From: Vibrio chagasii
GTDB lineage: Bacteria > Pseudomonadota > Gammaproteobacteria > Enterobacterales > Vibrionaceae
Assembly (NCBI RefSeq): GCF_002954585.1
Contig: NZ_MSCI01000003.1
Coordinates: 17,585 to 81,584, forward strand
Length of the DNA stretch: 64,000 nucleotides
Reading direction: 5' to 3'
Part shown: piece after piece, positions 7,205 to 16,671 of the stretch
Position numbering within the stretch: position 1 is the stretch's first letter
Layout of the letters: the number at the start of each line of letters is the position of its first letter
The notes under the pieces: generated by a model
Database searches by the model: none
Seen by the model: the letters and a program-made list of their open reading frames with translations, nothing else
Told to the model about the DNA's origin: nothing
Made by a program: the position numbers and the translations under genes

Positions 7205-8728
7205 CTACACAGCTTGTGCCGCAAGTTGCTTCAATAATCTATCCATCGCGCGATAACCGAGAGCTTCCGATAAGTGTTTCTTTTCTATCTGCTCGTTACC
7301 ATCCAGATCAGCAATAGTTCGTGCGACCTTGATGATTCGGTGATAGGCGCGAATCGATAATCCTAAACGATGCAGTGCTGTTTCGAGAAACTCCGCATCT
7401 TCGCGTCTCAATGGGCAGTACTTTTCAATTTCTCGACTACCGAGCAGTGCATTCGATTTATGGTTCCTAGACAGCATGGTTTGACGAGCCTGCTTAACTC
7501 TTTGCTTTACTACTTGGGTGGTCTCGCCGCGATCACCACCTTCGGCGAGCATTCCTTTAGGTAAAAGTGGAATTTCGAGAGACATATCAAATCGGTCAAG
7601 CAACGGCCCTGATAGTCGGTTGAGGTAGCGCAATATGATCTGTGGGTTAGCGCGTGCTTGATTGCCCTCGTAGTAACCGGTTGGACTTGGATTTAATGCA
7701 CCAATTAACTGGAAACGTGCTGGAAAGCGAGTTTTACCCGCCACCCGCGAGATAATGATTTCACCCGACTCCAGTGGCTCACGCAATGAATCGAGCACCT
7801 TGCGCTCAAACTCGGGCATCTCATCAAGAAACAAAAGGCCATTGTGCGCCAAAGATATCTCTCCGGGTCGAGGTACAGAGCCACCACCAACCAGCGCAGC
7901 CATTGAGCTCGAATGATGTGGTGCGCGAAACGGACGTTGCTTCCAGTTGTACTGATTAATCTCTTGCTGAGTTAACGAAGCCACCGATGCAGTTTCCATC
8001 GCCTCGTCATCACTCATGTCAGGTAATAAATCACGTAGACGAGACGCCAACATAGTCTTGCCCGTTCCGGGAGGTCCGAGAAAAAGTAAGTTATGGTTAC
8101 CCGCCGCTGCGATCTCTAATGCTCGCTTACCCTGCTGTTGGCCAATGATGTCCTGCAAGTCGCGAAGCTCAGACACATCGACTTGATGTTGCTCAGTACG
8201 ATACAAACCCAGTTGAGCCTGACCACACATATCTGCGCAAACTTCCAATAGGCTTTGAGCCGACTTATGGGCCCCCTTACCCACTAGGGCCGCCTGATCA
8301 CCATTGTGATGCGGCACAACTAAGCAGCGCTCGACACTATCAGCAGCCAGTGTCGCTGGCAGCACCCCTTTCACTGAGCGCAGTTCTCCAGGCAATGCCA
8401 ATTCACCAATAAACTCATGTTGCGCGATCTTGGAGTTAGGTAGTTGCTCAGAGGCAACTAAGATTCCAAGCGCAATCGGTAAATCAAAACGCCCGCCCTC
8501 TTTTGGCAAATCCGCTGGAGCAAGGTTGACCGTGATTCTTTTCGATGGAAACTCAAAGCGAGAATTGATGATGGCACTTCTGACTCTGTCCTTAGACTCT
8601 TTGACTGTCGTTTCTGGCAAACCCACCAGCGTGAATCCCGGCATTCCATTGCTGATATGCACCTCAACCGTCACTTCTGGCGCTTCTACCCCCACACTAG
8701 CCCGGCTATGAATTATCGCGAGTCCCAT
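7205..8728 (-). CDS. comM: YifB/ComM family AAA+ ATPase (Mg-chelatase-like)
   Basis: A 507-residue AAA+ helicase of the ComM family, which extends branch migration during natural transformation. An N-terminal Lon-protease-like fold (LPETTVKESKDRVRSA) precedes the P-loop GPPGTGKT at about residues 218-225, a Walker B LLFLDEMPEF and a C-terminal Mg-chelatase domain. The longest frame begins at 8785, but AAGGAAAG lies just before the ATG at 8728, and that start gives the family N-terminus MGLAIIHSRA and the family length (E. coli YifB 506). It is divergent from the ilv operon. A competence role fits naturally transformable vibrios. Confidence 0.92.
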   Translation of the reverse strand: MGLAIIHSRASVGVEAPEVTVEVHISNGMPGFTLVGLPETTVKESKDRVRSAIINSRFEFPSKRITVNLAPADLPKEGGRFDLPIALGILVASEQLPNSKIAQHEFIGELALPGELRSVKGVLPATLAADSVERCLVVPHHNGDQAALVGKGAHKSAQSLLEVCADMCGQAQLGLYRTEQHQVDVSELRDLQDIIGQQQGKRALEIAAAGNHNLLFLGPPGTGKTMLASRLRDLLPDMSDDEAMETASVASLTQQEINQYNWKQRPFRAPHHSSSMAALVGGGSVPRPGEISLAHNGLLFLDEMPEFERKVLDSLREPLESGEIIISRVAGKTRFPARFQLIGALNPSPTGYYEGNQARANPQIILRYLNRLSGPLLDRFDMSLEIPLLPKGMLAEGGDRGETTQVVKQRVKQARQTMLSRNHKSNALLGSREIEKYCPLRREDAEFLETALHRLGLSIRAYHRIIKVARTIADLDGNEQIEKKHLSEALGYRAMDRLLKQLAAQAV

Positions 8729-8851
8729 AACTTTCCTTTGTCTTTGATTTAAAAGTATTCGCTCTGGATATTCGTTGCGCACCAAAGCAATAAGATTGTT
8801 ATATAGCTTGGTGGAATGGTGTTTTAATGTGAAAAAAGAATGACATTTTCC

Positions 8852-8879
8852 TTGTCATGCGACAGATTTGTGTGATAAC
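8852..8879 (+). promoter_or_regulatory. Probable ilv operon promoter
   Basis: TTGTCA (8852-8857), a 16-bp spacer, then GATAAC (8874-8879) place a start site near 8886, about 46 nt before the leader peptide start. The -35 is good; the -10 is weak. Confidence 0.5.
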
Positions 8880-8931
8880 ACTAGAGATGTAGACATTTAC
8901 TGAACAGAATAAACAAGAAAACTCGAATTAT

Positions 8932-9021
8932 ATGAACTTCAACACTCGCATTTACGCACTGATTAACCTGATTATCGTAGTCATTATTGAGACTGCGCGG
9001 GGGCGAGTGGGGAAAAAGTAA
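8932..9021 (+). CDS. ilvL: ilv operon leader peptide
   Basis: A 29-residue leader whose residues 7-19 contain ten Ile, Leu or Val codons of thirteen (I7, L10, I11, L13-I15, V16, V17, I18, I19). Ribosome stalling over this run when charged Ile, Leu or Val tRNA is scarce would control the attenuator just downstream. The E. coli IlvL peptide differs in sequence but has the same enrichment. The stop codon lies 12 nt before the terminator 5' arm. The leader is too short for routine gene callers. Confidence 0.88.
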   Translation: MNFNTRIYALINLIIVVIIETARGRVGKK

Positions 9022-9068
9022 CCACGAATTAGAAAAAACCCCCGCACTGACAAGTCCGGGGGTTTTTT
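8997..9068 (+). promoter_or_regulatory. Transcription attenuator of ilvGMEDA
   Basis: The terminator is AAAAAACCCCCG (9033-9044) paired with CGGGGGTTTTTT (9057-9068). The sequence GCGGGGG at 8997-9003, inside the leader-peptide region, is exactly complementary to CCCCCGC at 9039-9045 and so provides the competing antiterminator helix. Stalling on the Ile/Leu/Val codons upstream leaves 8997-9003 free to pair, as in classical amino-acid attenuation. Confidence 0.88.
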
Positions 9069-9200
9069 CTTATTTATAGATTCGATTTTTATATTTTTGA
9101 ACATTTTCGGCTTTGCCGATTTACAGGAAGAATGGGAGCACAAGATGTGCAGAGACAAAGGAAAAAGTTACCAAAATAAAGGTAATACGGGAGAATTCCG

Positions 9201-10847
9201 ATGAAAGGCGCAGAATTAGTCGTATCCGCACTAAAGCAGCAAGGAATAGAGACCGTATTTGGCTACCCAGGTGGTGCCATCATGCCAATCTACGATGCAC
9301 TTTATGACGGCGGAGTTGAACATATCTTATGTCGCCATGAGCAAGGCGCAGCAATGGCTGCGATCGGTATGGCTCGTGCAACACAAGATGTGGCAGTGTG
9401 TATGGCAACCTCAGGCCCTGGTGCTACTAACCTAGTCACAGGCCTAGCCGATGCCTTTATGGATTCTATCCCACTGGTTGCAATCACAGGTCAAGTTGCA
9501 AGCTCCCACATAGGTACCGATGCATTCCAAGAGATGGATGTGATTGGTATGTCTCTATCATGTACTAAACACAGCTATCTAGTCACCAACATTGAAGAGC
9601 TAGCTCCAACACTAGCCGAAGCGTTTGTGGTAGCAAAATCTGGCCGACCAGGCCCCGTTATCGTTGATATCGCAAAAGATGTTCAACTGGCTGAAGCTCC
9701 TGTTAACTCTCTTCCGGAATTTACTCCTCCTGCAATTCCAGTTGCGACAACCGATGCGATTGAGCAGGCACAATACCTCTTATCTCAAGCAACCCGCCCT
9801 GTTTTATACGTAGGTGGTGGTGTGCAACTAGCAAAAGCTACCGACGCAGTTCGTGAGTTCTTACGTCTAAACCCAATGCCAGCAGTAAGTACATTAAAAG
9901 GTTTAGGTACCATTGAGCGTGATGACCCACACTACTTAGGCATGTTAGGTATGCACGGCACCAAAGCCGCTAACCTAGTAGTTCAAGAGAGTGATTTATT
10001 GATTGTTGTTGGTGCTCGTTTTGATGACCGAGTAACTGGCAAGCTCGATACCTTTGCACCTCATGCTAAGGTTATTCATATCGATATCGATGCAGCTGAG
10101 TTCAGCAAACTGCGTCTGGCTAATGCGCCAATTCGTGGTGACATCAACAAGATCATGCCTCAACTAGAGCTTACTCAGGATATCTCTTCTTGGGTTCACC
10201 ACTCAGAAGGCCTACGTAGCTCATTCAAGTGGCGCTATGATCACCCTGGCGATCTGATCTTTGCTCCACTGCTGTTGAAACAGCTGTCAGACATGATGCC
10301 AGCAAGCTCTATCGTTTCAACCGATGTGGGCCAACACCAAATGTGGGCTGCGCAACACATTCAACCTCGCGATCCACAGAACTTCATCACCTCTGCCGGT
10401 TTAGGCACCATGGGCTTTGGTTTACCTGCCGCTATGGGTGCTTCGGTTGGCCGTCCTAATGACCAATCTATCCTTATCTCTGGCGATGGCTCATTCATGA
10501 TGAATGTGCAAGAGCTTGGTACGCTAAAGCGCCGTCAAATCCCAGTGAAGATGGTACTGCTAAACAACTCTCGCTTGGGTATGGTTCGTCAATGGCAATC
10601 GCTGTTCTTTGATGGTCGCCATAGTGAAACCATCTTAGATGACAACCCAGACTTCGTTATGCTTGCAAAAGCGTTCGATATTCCAGGCAAGACCATCACT
10701 CGCAAAGAAGAAGTAGAACCCGCTCTAAAAGAGATGCTTGAGAGCAAGACGGCTTACTTACTTCATGTTCTTATCGATGAAGAAGAGAACGTATGGCCAC
10801 TAGTACCGCCAGGTGCTTCAAACAGTGATATGTTGGAGAACACATAA
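9201..10847 (+). CDS. ilvG: Acetolactate synthase II, large (catalytic) subunit
   Basis: A 548-residue ThDP enzyme joining two pyruvates to acetolactate, or pyruvate and 2-oxobutanoate to acetohydroxybutyrate: the first common step of branched-chain amino acid synthesis. The catalytic Glu is E47 in CRHEQGAA. The central FAD-binding domain follows, and the ThDP/Mg motif GDGSFMMN begins near residue 428. The frame is intact, unlike the frameshifted ilvG of E. coli K-12. GGGAGAA precedes the ATG. It is the first structural gene after the attenuator and pairs with ilvM. Confidence 0.96.
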   Translation: MKGAELVVSALKQQGIETVFGYPGGAIMPIYDALYDGGVEHILCRHEQGAAMAAIGMARATQDVAVCMATSGPGATNLVTGLADAFMDSIPLVAITGQVASSHIGTDAFQEMDVIGMSLSCTKHSYLVTNIEELAPTLAEAFVVAKSGRPGPVIVDIAKDVQLAEAPVNSLPEFTPPAIPVATTDAIEQAQYLLSQATRPVLYVGGGVQLAKATDAVREFLRLNPMPAVSTLKGLGTIERDDPHYLGMLGMHGTKAANLVVQESDLLIVVGARFDDRVTGKLDTFAPHAKVIHIDIDAAEFSKLRLANAPIRGDINKIMPQLELTQDISSWVHHSEGLRSSFKWRYDHPGDLIFAPLLLKQLSDMMPASSIVSTDVGQHQMWAAQHIQPRDPQNFITSAGLGTMGFGLPAAMGASVGRPNDQSILISGDGSFMMNVQELGTLKRRQIPVKMVLLNNSRLGMVRQWQSLFFDGRHSETILDDNPDFVMLAKAFDIPGKTITRKEEVEPALKEMLESKTAYLLHVLIDEEENVWPLVPPGASNSDMLENT

Positions 10848-10848
10848 C

Positions 10849-11133
10849 ATGAAAAGATACCTATTAGACATCAAAGCCGATGATAAGCCAGTACTACTAG
10901 AGCGTGTTCTTCGTGTTATTCGTCACCGTGGTTTCATCGTTAAGCAAGTAGCCGGCACTCAGAACCATGAAAGCAAGATCGCCAGCGTTGAGATCATTGT
11001 CGACAGTGAGCGCCCAATCTCCTTTTTGGTCAATCAAATCGAAAAACTGTGGGATGTGCGTACCGTTGACGTTATCTCTATCAGTCGTAATGAATTGCCA
11101 AACAACAACTTACAACAAAAGATAAGTGCATAA
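10849..11133 (+). CDS. ilvM: Acetolactate synthase II, small (regulatory) subunit
   Basis: A 94-residue ACT-domain protein starting MKRYLLDIKADDKP and slightly longer than E. coli IlvM (87). The frame can be extended upstream to 10813, inside ilvG, but GGAGA in the last codons of ilvG positions ribosomes for the ATG at 10849, one base after the ilvG stop. This tight junction implies translational coupling, which suits a two-subunit enzyme. IlvM-type small subunits stabilise the catalytic subunit; the E. coli isozyme is valine-insensitive. Confidence 0.93.
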   Translation: MKRYLLDIKADDKPVLLERVLRVIRHRGFIVKQVAGTQNHESKIASVEIIVDSERPISFLVNQIEKLWDVRTVDVISISRNELPNNNLQQKISA

Positions 11134-11145
11134 GGAACCGCAAAC

Positions 11146-12099
11146 ATGACAGCAAAAACGGCAGACTATATTTGGTTTAACGGTGAAATGGTTCCTTGGG
11201 CAGAGGCGAACGTTCACGTCTTAACCCATGCAATGCACTATGGTACTTCAGTGTTTGAAGGCGTTCGTTGCTACGACACGCCAAAAGGTCCGGTGATCTT
11301 CCGTCACCCAGAACACGCAAAGCGCCTAAAAGACTCAGCAAAAATCTACCGATTCCCGATTCCTTACACTGAAGAAGAGATCATGGAAGCGACTCGTGAA
11401 ACGCTTCGCCAAAACAAGCTAGAGTCTGCGTACATCCGCCCTCTAGGCTTTGTTGGTAACGTGGGTTTGGGTGTATGTCCTCCAGAAAATACTGAGATGG
11501 ACCTTATCATCGCCGCTTTCCCTTGGGGCTCTTACCTAGGCGAAGAAGCGCTAGAAAATGGCGTAGATGCGATGATCTCAAGCTGGAACCGTGCGGCTCC
11601 AAACACCATCCCAACAGCTGCAAAAGCGGGTGGTAATTATCTATCTTCACTACTGGTTGGTGGTGAAGCACGTCGTCATGGCTACGACGAAGGTATCGCT
11701 CTCTGTGTCGATGGTTACCTTTCTGAAGGTGCGGGTGAGAACATCTTTGTTGTCCGCAATGGCGTGCTATCTACACCACCAGCGACCAGTGCAATTCTGC
11801 CGGGCATCACGCGTGATTCAATCATGACGCTAGCAAAAGACATGGGGTATGAGATCCGTGAAGAGAACATTGCTCGCGAAGCGCTATACCTTGCCGACGA
11901 AGTCTTCATGACAGGCACAGCAGCGGAAATTGTTCCAGTTCGCAGTGTAGACAAAATTACAGTAGGTGAAGGCAAACGCGGTCCTATCACTGAAAAAGTT
12001 CAAGCGGCTTACTTTGGTCTTTTCAATGGTACCACTGAAGATAAGTGGGGCTGGCTAGACTATGTTTACCCAGAAAACCAAACTTCAGAAAATCAGTAA
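11146..12099 (+). CDS. ilvE: Branched-chain amino acid aminotransferase
   Basis: A 317-residue fold-type IV PLP enzyme that makes the final transamination to isoleucine, valine and leucine. The PLP lysine is K160 in TAAKAGGNYLSS. The phosphate-binding ITRDS motif and the family C-terminal TGTAAEIVPV segment are present. AAGGAA precedes the ATG, twelve bases after ilvM. It is third in ilvGMEDA. The last fifteen residues beyond the fold are hydrophilic and look like a variable tail. Confidence 0.96.
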   Translation: MTAKTADYIWFNGEMVPWAEANVHVLTHAMHYGTSVFEGVRCYDTPKGPVIFRHPEHAKRLKDSAKIYRFPIPYTEEEIMEATRETLRQNKLESAYIRPLGFVGNVGLGVCPPENTEMDLIIAAFPWGSYLGEEALENGVDAMISSWNRAAPNTIPTAAKAGGNYLSSLLVGGEARRHGYDEGIALCVDGYLSEGAGENIFVVRNGVLSTPPATSAILPGITRDSIMTLAKDMGYEIREENIAREALYLADEVFMTGTAAEIVPVRSVDKITVGEGKRGPITEKVQAAYFGLFNGTTEDKWGWLDYVYPENQTSENQ

Positions 12100-12132
12100 G
12101 CAACAGCCAAATATTTTATAAGGATTTAAGCA

Positions 12133-13974
12133 ATGCCAATCTATCGTTCAGCAACGACTACCCACGGACGCAACATGGCTGGTGCGCGCGCTTTATGGCG
12201 TGCAACTGGCGTTAAAGATGATGACTTCGGTAAGCCAATCATCGCAGTTGTAAACTCTTTCACTCAATTCGTACCAGGCCACGTTCACCTTAAAGATATG
12301 GGCCAATTGGTTGCGGGTGAAATCGAGAAAGCGGGCGGTATCGCTAAAGAATTCAACACTATCGCAGTTGATGATGGTATCGCAATGGGTCACGGCGGCA
12401 TGCTGTACTCACTGCCATCACGTGAGCTTATCGCAGACTCAGTCGAGTACATGGTTAACGCTCACTGTGCGGATGCGATGGTATGTATCTCTAACTGTGA
12501 CAAAATCACTCCGGGAATGATGATGGCGGCTATGCGCCTAAACATCCCAGTGATCTTTGTATCAGGCGGGCCAATGGAAGCAGGTAAAACCAAGCTTTCC
12601 GATCAAATCATCAAGCTAGACCTTGTTGATGCGATGATCCAAGGTGCCGATCCAACAATTTCAGATGAGCAAAGTGAGCAAGTAGAGCGCTCTGCATGTC
12701 CAACATGTGGTTCATGTTCAGGTATGTTCACGGCTAACTCAATGAACTGTCTAACCGAAGCGCTTGGCCTGTCTCAGCCAGGTAACGGTTCTATGCTAGC
12801 AACCCACGCTGACCGTGAAGAGCTATTCATCAATGCCGGTAAACGTATCGTTGACCTGACTAAGCGTTACTACGAGCAAGATGACGCATCAGCACTTCCT
12901 CGCAATATCGCGAACCGCGCAGCCTTTGAAAATGCGATGGCTCTAGATATCGCGATGGGTGGTTCGAGTAACACTGTTCTTCACCTATTGGCAGCGGCTC
13001 AAGAGGGTGAAGTCGACTTTGATATGGGCGATATCGACGAGATGTCTCGCCGTGTTCCACACCTATGTAAAGTGGCTCCTTCAACACCGAAATACCACAT
13101 GGAAGACGTTCACCGCGCTGGTGGTGTAATGGCTATCCTAGGTGAACTAGACCGTGCTGGCCTATTGAACAACCAAACTCGCACTGTACTTGGCCTAAGC
13201 ATGCAAGAGCAGCTAGCTCAATACGACATTATGCAGACAGAAGACGAAGCGGTACTTAAGTTCTTCCGCGCTGGCCCTGCTGGCATTCGTACTACCAAAG
13301 CCTTCTCGCAAGATTGTCGTTGGGATCGCCTTGATGACGACCGTAAAGAAGGTTGTATTCGTACTAAAGAGAACGCATTCAGCCAAGAAGGTGGCCTAGC
13401 GGTACTTTCAGGCAACATTGCCGTTGACGGTTGTATCGTTAAGACAGCCGGTGTTGATGAAGAGAACCTGAAATTCCAAGGTCCTGCTATCGTATTTGAA
13501 AGCCAAGACACAGCCGTAGAAGGCATCTTAGGCGGCAAAGTAAAAGCGGGTGAAGTGGTTGTTATCCGTTACGAAGGCCCTAAAGGTGGTCCGGGCATGC
13601 AAGAGATGCTTTACCCAACGACTTACCTAAAATCGATGGGCTTAGGTAAGTCTTGTGCACTACTAACCGATGGTCGTTTCTCTGGTGGTACATCGGGTCT
13701 ATCTATCGGTCACGCTTCTCCAGAAGCAGCAAGTGGCGGTACTATCGGCCTGGTTCAAGATGGCGACATCATCACTATCGACATCCCTAGCCGTTCGATC
13801 ACACTGGATGTGCCTGAAGCTGAGCTAGAAGCACGTCGTGTTAAGCAGGATGCACTAGGCTGGAAACCAGCAGACCGTCAACGTGAAGTATCATTCGCAC
13901 TAAAAGCTTACGCAAGCATGGCAACCAGTGCCGATAAAGGCGCGGTACGTGATAAGTCGAAGCTTGAGGGCTAA
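12133..13974 (+). CDS. ilvD: Dihydroxy-acid dehydratase
   Basis: A 613-residue Fe-S enzyme that dehydrates dihydroxy-isovalerate and dihydroxy-methylvalerate. The Fe-S and active-site residues are visible: D81 (AVDDGI), C122 and K124 in SNCDKITPG, and the C189-x2-C192-x2-C195 segment CPTCGSCSGMFTANS. AAGGAT precedes the ATG. The C-terminal swivel domain ends in a lysine-rich tail. ilvA begins three bases after its stop, so translation of the two is likely coupled. Confidence 0.96.
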   Translation: MPIYRSATTTHGRNMAGARALWRATGVKDDDFGKPIIAVVNSFTQFVPGHVHLKDMGQLVAGEIEKAGGIAKEFNTIAVDDGIAMGHGGMLYSLPSRELIADSVEYMVNAHCADAMVCISNCDKITPGMMMAAMRLNIPVIFVSGGPMEAGKTKLSDQIIKLDLVDAMIQGADPTISDEQSEQVERSACPTCGSCSGMFTANSMNCLTEALGLSQPGNGSMLATHADREELFINAGKRIVDLTKRYYEQDDASALPRNIANRAAFENAMALDIAMGGSSNTVLHLLAAAQEGEVDFDMGDIDEMSRRVPHLCKVAPSTPKYHMEDVHRAGGVMAILGELDRAGLLNNQTRTVLGLSMQEQLAQYDIMQTEDEAVLKFFRAGPAGIRTTKAFSQDCRWDRLDDDRKEGCIRTKENAFSQEGGLAVLSGNIAVDGCIVKTAGVDEENLKFQGPAIVFESQDTAVEGILGGKVKAGEVVVIRYEGPKGGPGMQEMLYPTTYLKSMGLGKSCALLTDGRFSGGTSGLSIGHASPEAASGGTIGLVQDGDIITIDIPSRSITLDVPEAELEARRVKQDALGWKPADRQREVSFALKAYASMATSADKGAVRDKSKLEG

Positions 13975-13977
13975 TCT

Positions 13978-15522
13978 ATGAGTGATGACACGGTCAGTCC
14001 CCAAAAACAAACTGGCGCAGATTATCTGCGTCAGATCCTGAGAGCGCCAGTTTACGAAGCAGCAATAGTGACACCTCTGCAAGAGATGCCTCGTTTAAGT
14101 GCTCGTATTGGTAATCAGGTTCAGCTAAAGCGCGAAGACCGTCAGCCGGTCCACTCGTTCAAGCTACGTGGTGCCTACAACATGGTATCAAGCCTTTCAG
14201 AGCAGCAGAAAGCCGCAGGTGTGATTGCCGCATCTGCAGGTAACCATGCTCAAGGTATGGCACTGTCCGGTTCTAAGCTTGGTATTCAAACCACGATTGT
14301 GATGCCAAAAACCACACCAGACATCAAAGTTGATGCTGTTCGTGGCTTTGGCGGTAACGTGGTTCTGCACGGCAGTAATTTTGATGAAGCGAAAGCTGAA
14401 GCAGAGCGCCTTTCTGCTGAACATGGCTATACCTTTGTACCTCCTTTCGATCACCCATTGGTGATCGCAGGACAAGGCACTATGGGTATGGAAATGCTTC
14501 AACAAAATGGCCACATGGATTACATCTTTGTGCCTGTCGGTGGCGGTGGTTTGGCTGCTGGTGTTGCTGTGCTGGTTAAGCAGCTGATGCCAGAGATTAA
14601 AGTCATCGCAGTTGAACCCGAAGACTCATCTTGCTTGAAAGCAGCGCTAGATGCCGGCGAACCAGTGATACTGGATCAAGTCAGCATGTTTGCCGATGGC
14701 GTTGCGGTTAAGCGCATTGGTGAAGAGACATTCCGTCTGTGTCAGCAGTACATCGATGGTCACATTGCTGTGTCTAGCGATGAGATCTGCTCTGCGGTGA
14801 AAGACATCTTTGAAGATACTCGCGCAATTGCCGAACCTTCTGGAGCGCTTGCTCTAGCAGGATTGAAGAAGTTTGCTGAGCAGAACCAACTGCAAGGCAA
14901 GCAGCTGGCAACGGTACTGTCTGGTGCCAATACCAACTTCCATGGTTTGCGCTATGTGTCTGAACGTTGTGAATTGGGTGAGAAGCGTGAAGGTCTGCTT
15001 GCGGTTACTATTCCTGAACGACAAGGTGCCTTCCTAGAATTCTGTAATATCATTGGCGGCCGCGCTGTGACTGAGTTTAACTACCGTCATAACGATGACA
15101 GCCTAGCGAACATCTTCGTCGGTGTACGTCTCAATGGCGGGCAAGAAGAACTCGACCACATCATCAACGACCTACGTGAAGGTGGCTATCCAGTCGTCGA
15201 CCTGTCTGATGATGAGATGGCAAAACTGCACATTCGCTACATGATTGGTGGCAAGCCATCAAAACCATTGAAAGAACGCCTGTACAGCTTTGAGTTTCCA
15301 GAATACCCAGGTGCATTGATTAAGTTCCTTGATACCTTAGGTACTCACTGGAATATCAGCCTGTTCAACTACCGTAACCACGGTGCTGATTACGGCCGCG
15401 TATTATGTGGCTTTGAACTGGATGATGAAGATTTGGCTCAGTTCTCTACTCACCTGAGAGAGCTTGGTTACCAGTGTAAAGATGAGACCAATAACCCTTC
15501 TTACAAGTTCTTCTTGTCATAA
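13978..15522 (+). CDS. ilvA: Threonine deaminase, biosynthetic
   Basis: A 514-residue PLP enzyme converting threonine to 2-oxobutanoate, the committed step to isoleucine. The PLP lysine is K62 in SFKLRGAYNM, the same position as in E. coli. The phosphate loop is SAGNHAQG. Two C-terminal ACT-like domains (from about residue 330) bind isoleucine for feedback inhibition, distinguishing it from the catabolic TdcB. It is the last gene of the operon and is followed by a strong terminator. Confidence 0.96.
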   Translation: MSDDTVSPQKQTGADYLRQILRAPVYEAAIVTPLQEMPRLSARIGNQVQLKREDRQPVHSFKLRGAYNMVSSLSEQQKAAGVIAASAGNHAQGMALSGSKLGIQTTIVMPKTTPDIKVDAVRGFGGNVVLHGSNFDEAKAEAERLSAEHGYTFVPPFDHPLVIAGQGTMGMEMLQQNGHMDYIFVPVGGGGLAAGVAVLVKQLMPEIKVIAVEPEDSSCLKAALDAGEPVILDQVSMFADGVAVKRIGEETFRLCQQYIDGHIAVSSDEICSAVKDIFEDTRAIAEPSGALALAGLKKFAEQNQLQGKQLATVLSGANTNFHGLRYVSERCELGEKREGLLAVTIPERQGAFLEFCNIIGGRAVTEFNYRHNDDSLANIFVGVRLNGGQEELDHIINDLREGGYPVVDLSDDEMAKLHIRYMIGGKPSKPLKERLYSFEFPEYPGALIKFLDTLGTHWNISLFNYRNHGADYGRVLCGFELDDEDLAQFSTHLRELGYQCKDETNNPSYKFFLS

Positions 15523-15540
15523 GAGCGAGTTACCGAAACA

Positions 15541-15569
15541 AAAGAGCGAGTTTTCACTCGCTCTTTTTG
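15541..15569. terminator. Terminator between ilvA and punR
   Basis: AAAGAGCGAG (15541-15550) pairs with CTCGCTCTTT (15557-15566) and is followed by TT. A-rich sequence on the other side would let it serve the convergent punR transcript as well. Confidence 0.85.
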
Positions 15570-15593
15570 ATCTTGCCGAGAAAGATCTTTCAA

Positions 15594-16508
15594 CTAGATC
15601 GCTTTGCGATGATCCAACCAATCTCGGTGAAGTTGTTCACTGGATCCTAAATAGTTGACCATCCACTCGATCAACTTGTGGTTATCGTCTTTTCGCCACA
15701 CCAAGCAGCACTGACTCAACGGGCTTGGTTCTGGCAATATTTTCTCCAACAGCAAACCTTGCTCGATAATCGGCGCGGCAATATGCCTTGGCATGTAACC
15801 TACTCCAACGCCGTTCTTCAGGCATTCAATAGCGCTATACCAGTTAGGCAACAACAAACGCCTTTGATTGGCGTAGTGTCCTGTATGGCGCTTAGGCAAC
15901 ACGCTTGAGGTGTCATCCAAACAGATAGCTGGATATTGGCTCACGAACTCTTCATTGAGGTTCTGTTCGCGCACACACGGGTGACTTGGCGACATTACAA
16001 ACGCCCAATCTAATTGCCCCATGTCTTTGACTTCAAAATCACCCCCCACTGGCACCGCAGAGGTCGCACCAATCACTATATCCGCTCGACCTTGTGCTAT
16101 TGCCTCCCAAGAGCCGTTAAACACTTCCATGTTGATCTGTAGCTCAGCAAACTCAAAAGTTTGATAAAACTCTTCAATCATCGGCTTCATCTTGTCGAGC
16201 TTCACAACATTGTCGAGCGTAAGGCGCAGGGTTTTCTTCCAACCACGAGCTGCTCGACGAGTCTGGGCACTGACCTCTTCCATCTGCCTCAGTAGTACAC
16301 GCGCCTCTTCAATGAACAGTTCACCTGCCGGAGTAAGCTCAACCTTTCTTGGTAAACGCCTGAAAAGTAAAACATCCAGTTCTTGCTCGACTTGTCTGAC
16401 ACCATAGCTGATCGCCGAGGGCACTTTGTGCAATTGCTCAGCCGCCGCGGTAAAGCTACCCAAGCGCGCCACCGTATCGAGCATTTCTAAAGAAGATTTA
16501 GAGAACAT
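15594..16508 (-). CDS. punR: LysR-type regulator, PunR (YdhB) orthologue
   Basis: A 304-residue LysR protein. An N-terminal winged helix (residues 1-60, AAEQLHKVPSAISYGVRQVE) is followed by an effector domain with FNGSWEAIAQGRADIVIGAT and PVGG, closely resembling E. coli PunR (YdhB). In E. coli PunR responds to purine nucleosides and activates the divergent punC transporter. The same divergent pair is present here with a 163-bp shared intergenic region. Assignment rests on remembered similarity and on synteny. Confidence 0.85.
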   Translation of the reverse strand: MFSKSSLEMLDTVARLGSFTAAAEQLHKVPSAISYGVRQVEQELDVLLFRRLPRKVELTPAGELFIEEARVLLRQMEEVSAQTRRAARGWKKTLRLTLDNVVKLDKMKPMIEEFYQTFEFAELQINMEVFNGSWEAIAQGRADIVIGATSAVPVGGDFEVKDMGQLDWAFVMSPSHPCVREQNLNEEFVSQYPAICLDDTSSVLPKRHTGHYANQRRLLLPNWYSAIECLKNGVGVGYMPRHIAAPIIEQGLLLEKILPEPSPLSQCCLVWRKDDNHKLIEWMVNYLGSSEQLHRDWLDHRKAI

Positions 16509-16519
16509 AAGCCTTCAAA

Positions 16520-16660
16520 TTTTTTGATTGATAACCACATATTTTAGCGTTTTATTTTATCAGATCCGAAAAATAGAATGTCAGCATAAATAAACAGGGA
16601 CTTTCACCTCTGTATATCAAACAATTTTTTTGATGATAAAAACATCACTATTTTTAGCGT
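16520..16660. promoter_or_regulatory. punR-punC divergent control region with two direct repeats
   Basis: Two similar segments lie in direct orientation: 16520-16550 (TTTTTTGATTGATAA ... ATTTTAGCGT) and 16626-16660 (TTTTTTGATGATAA ... ATTTTTAGCGT). One lies beside the punR start, the other just before the punC start, about 106 bp apart. They are candidates for PunR binding or another operator, but no confirmed LysR box was identified. Confidence 0.4.
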
Positions 16661-16671
16661 AATGGCATCTT

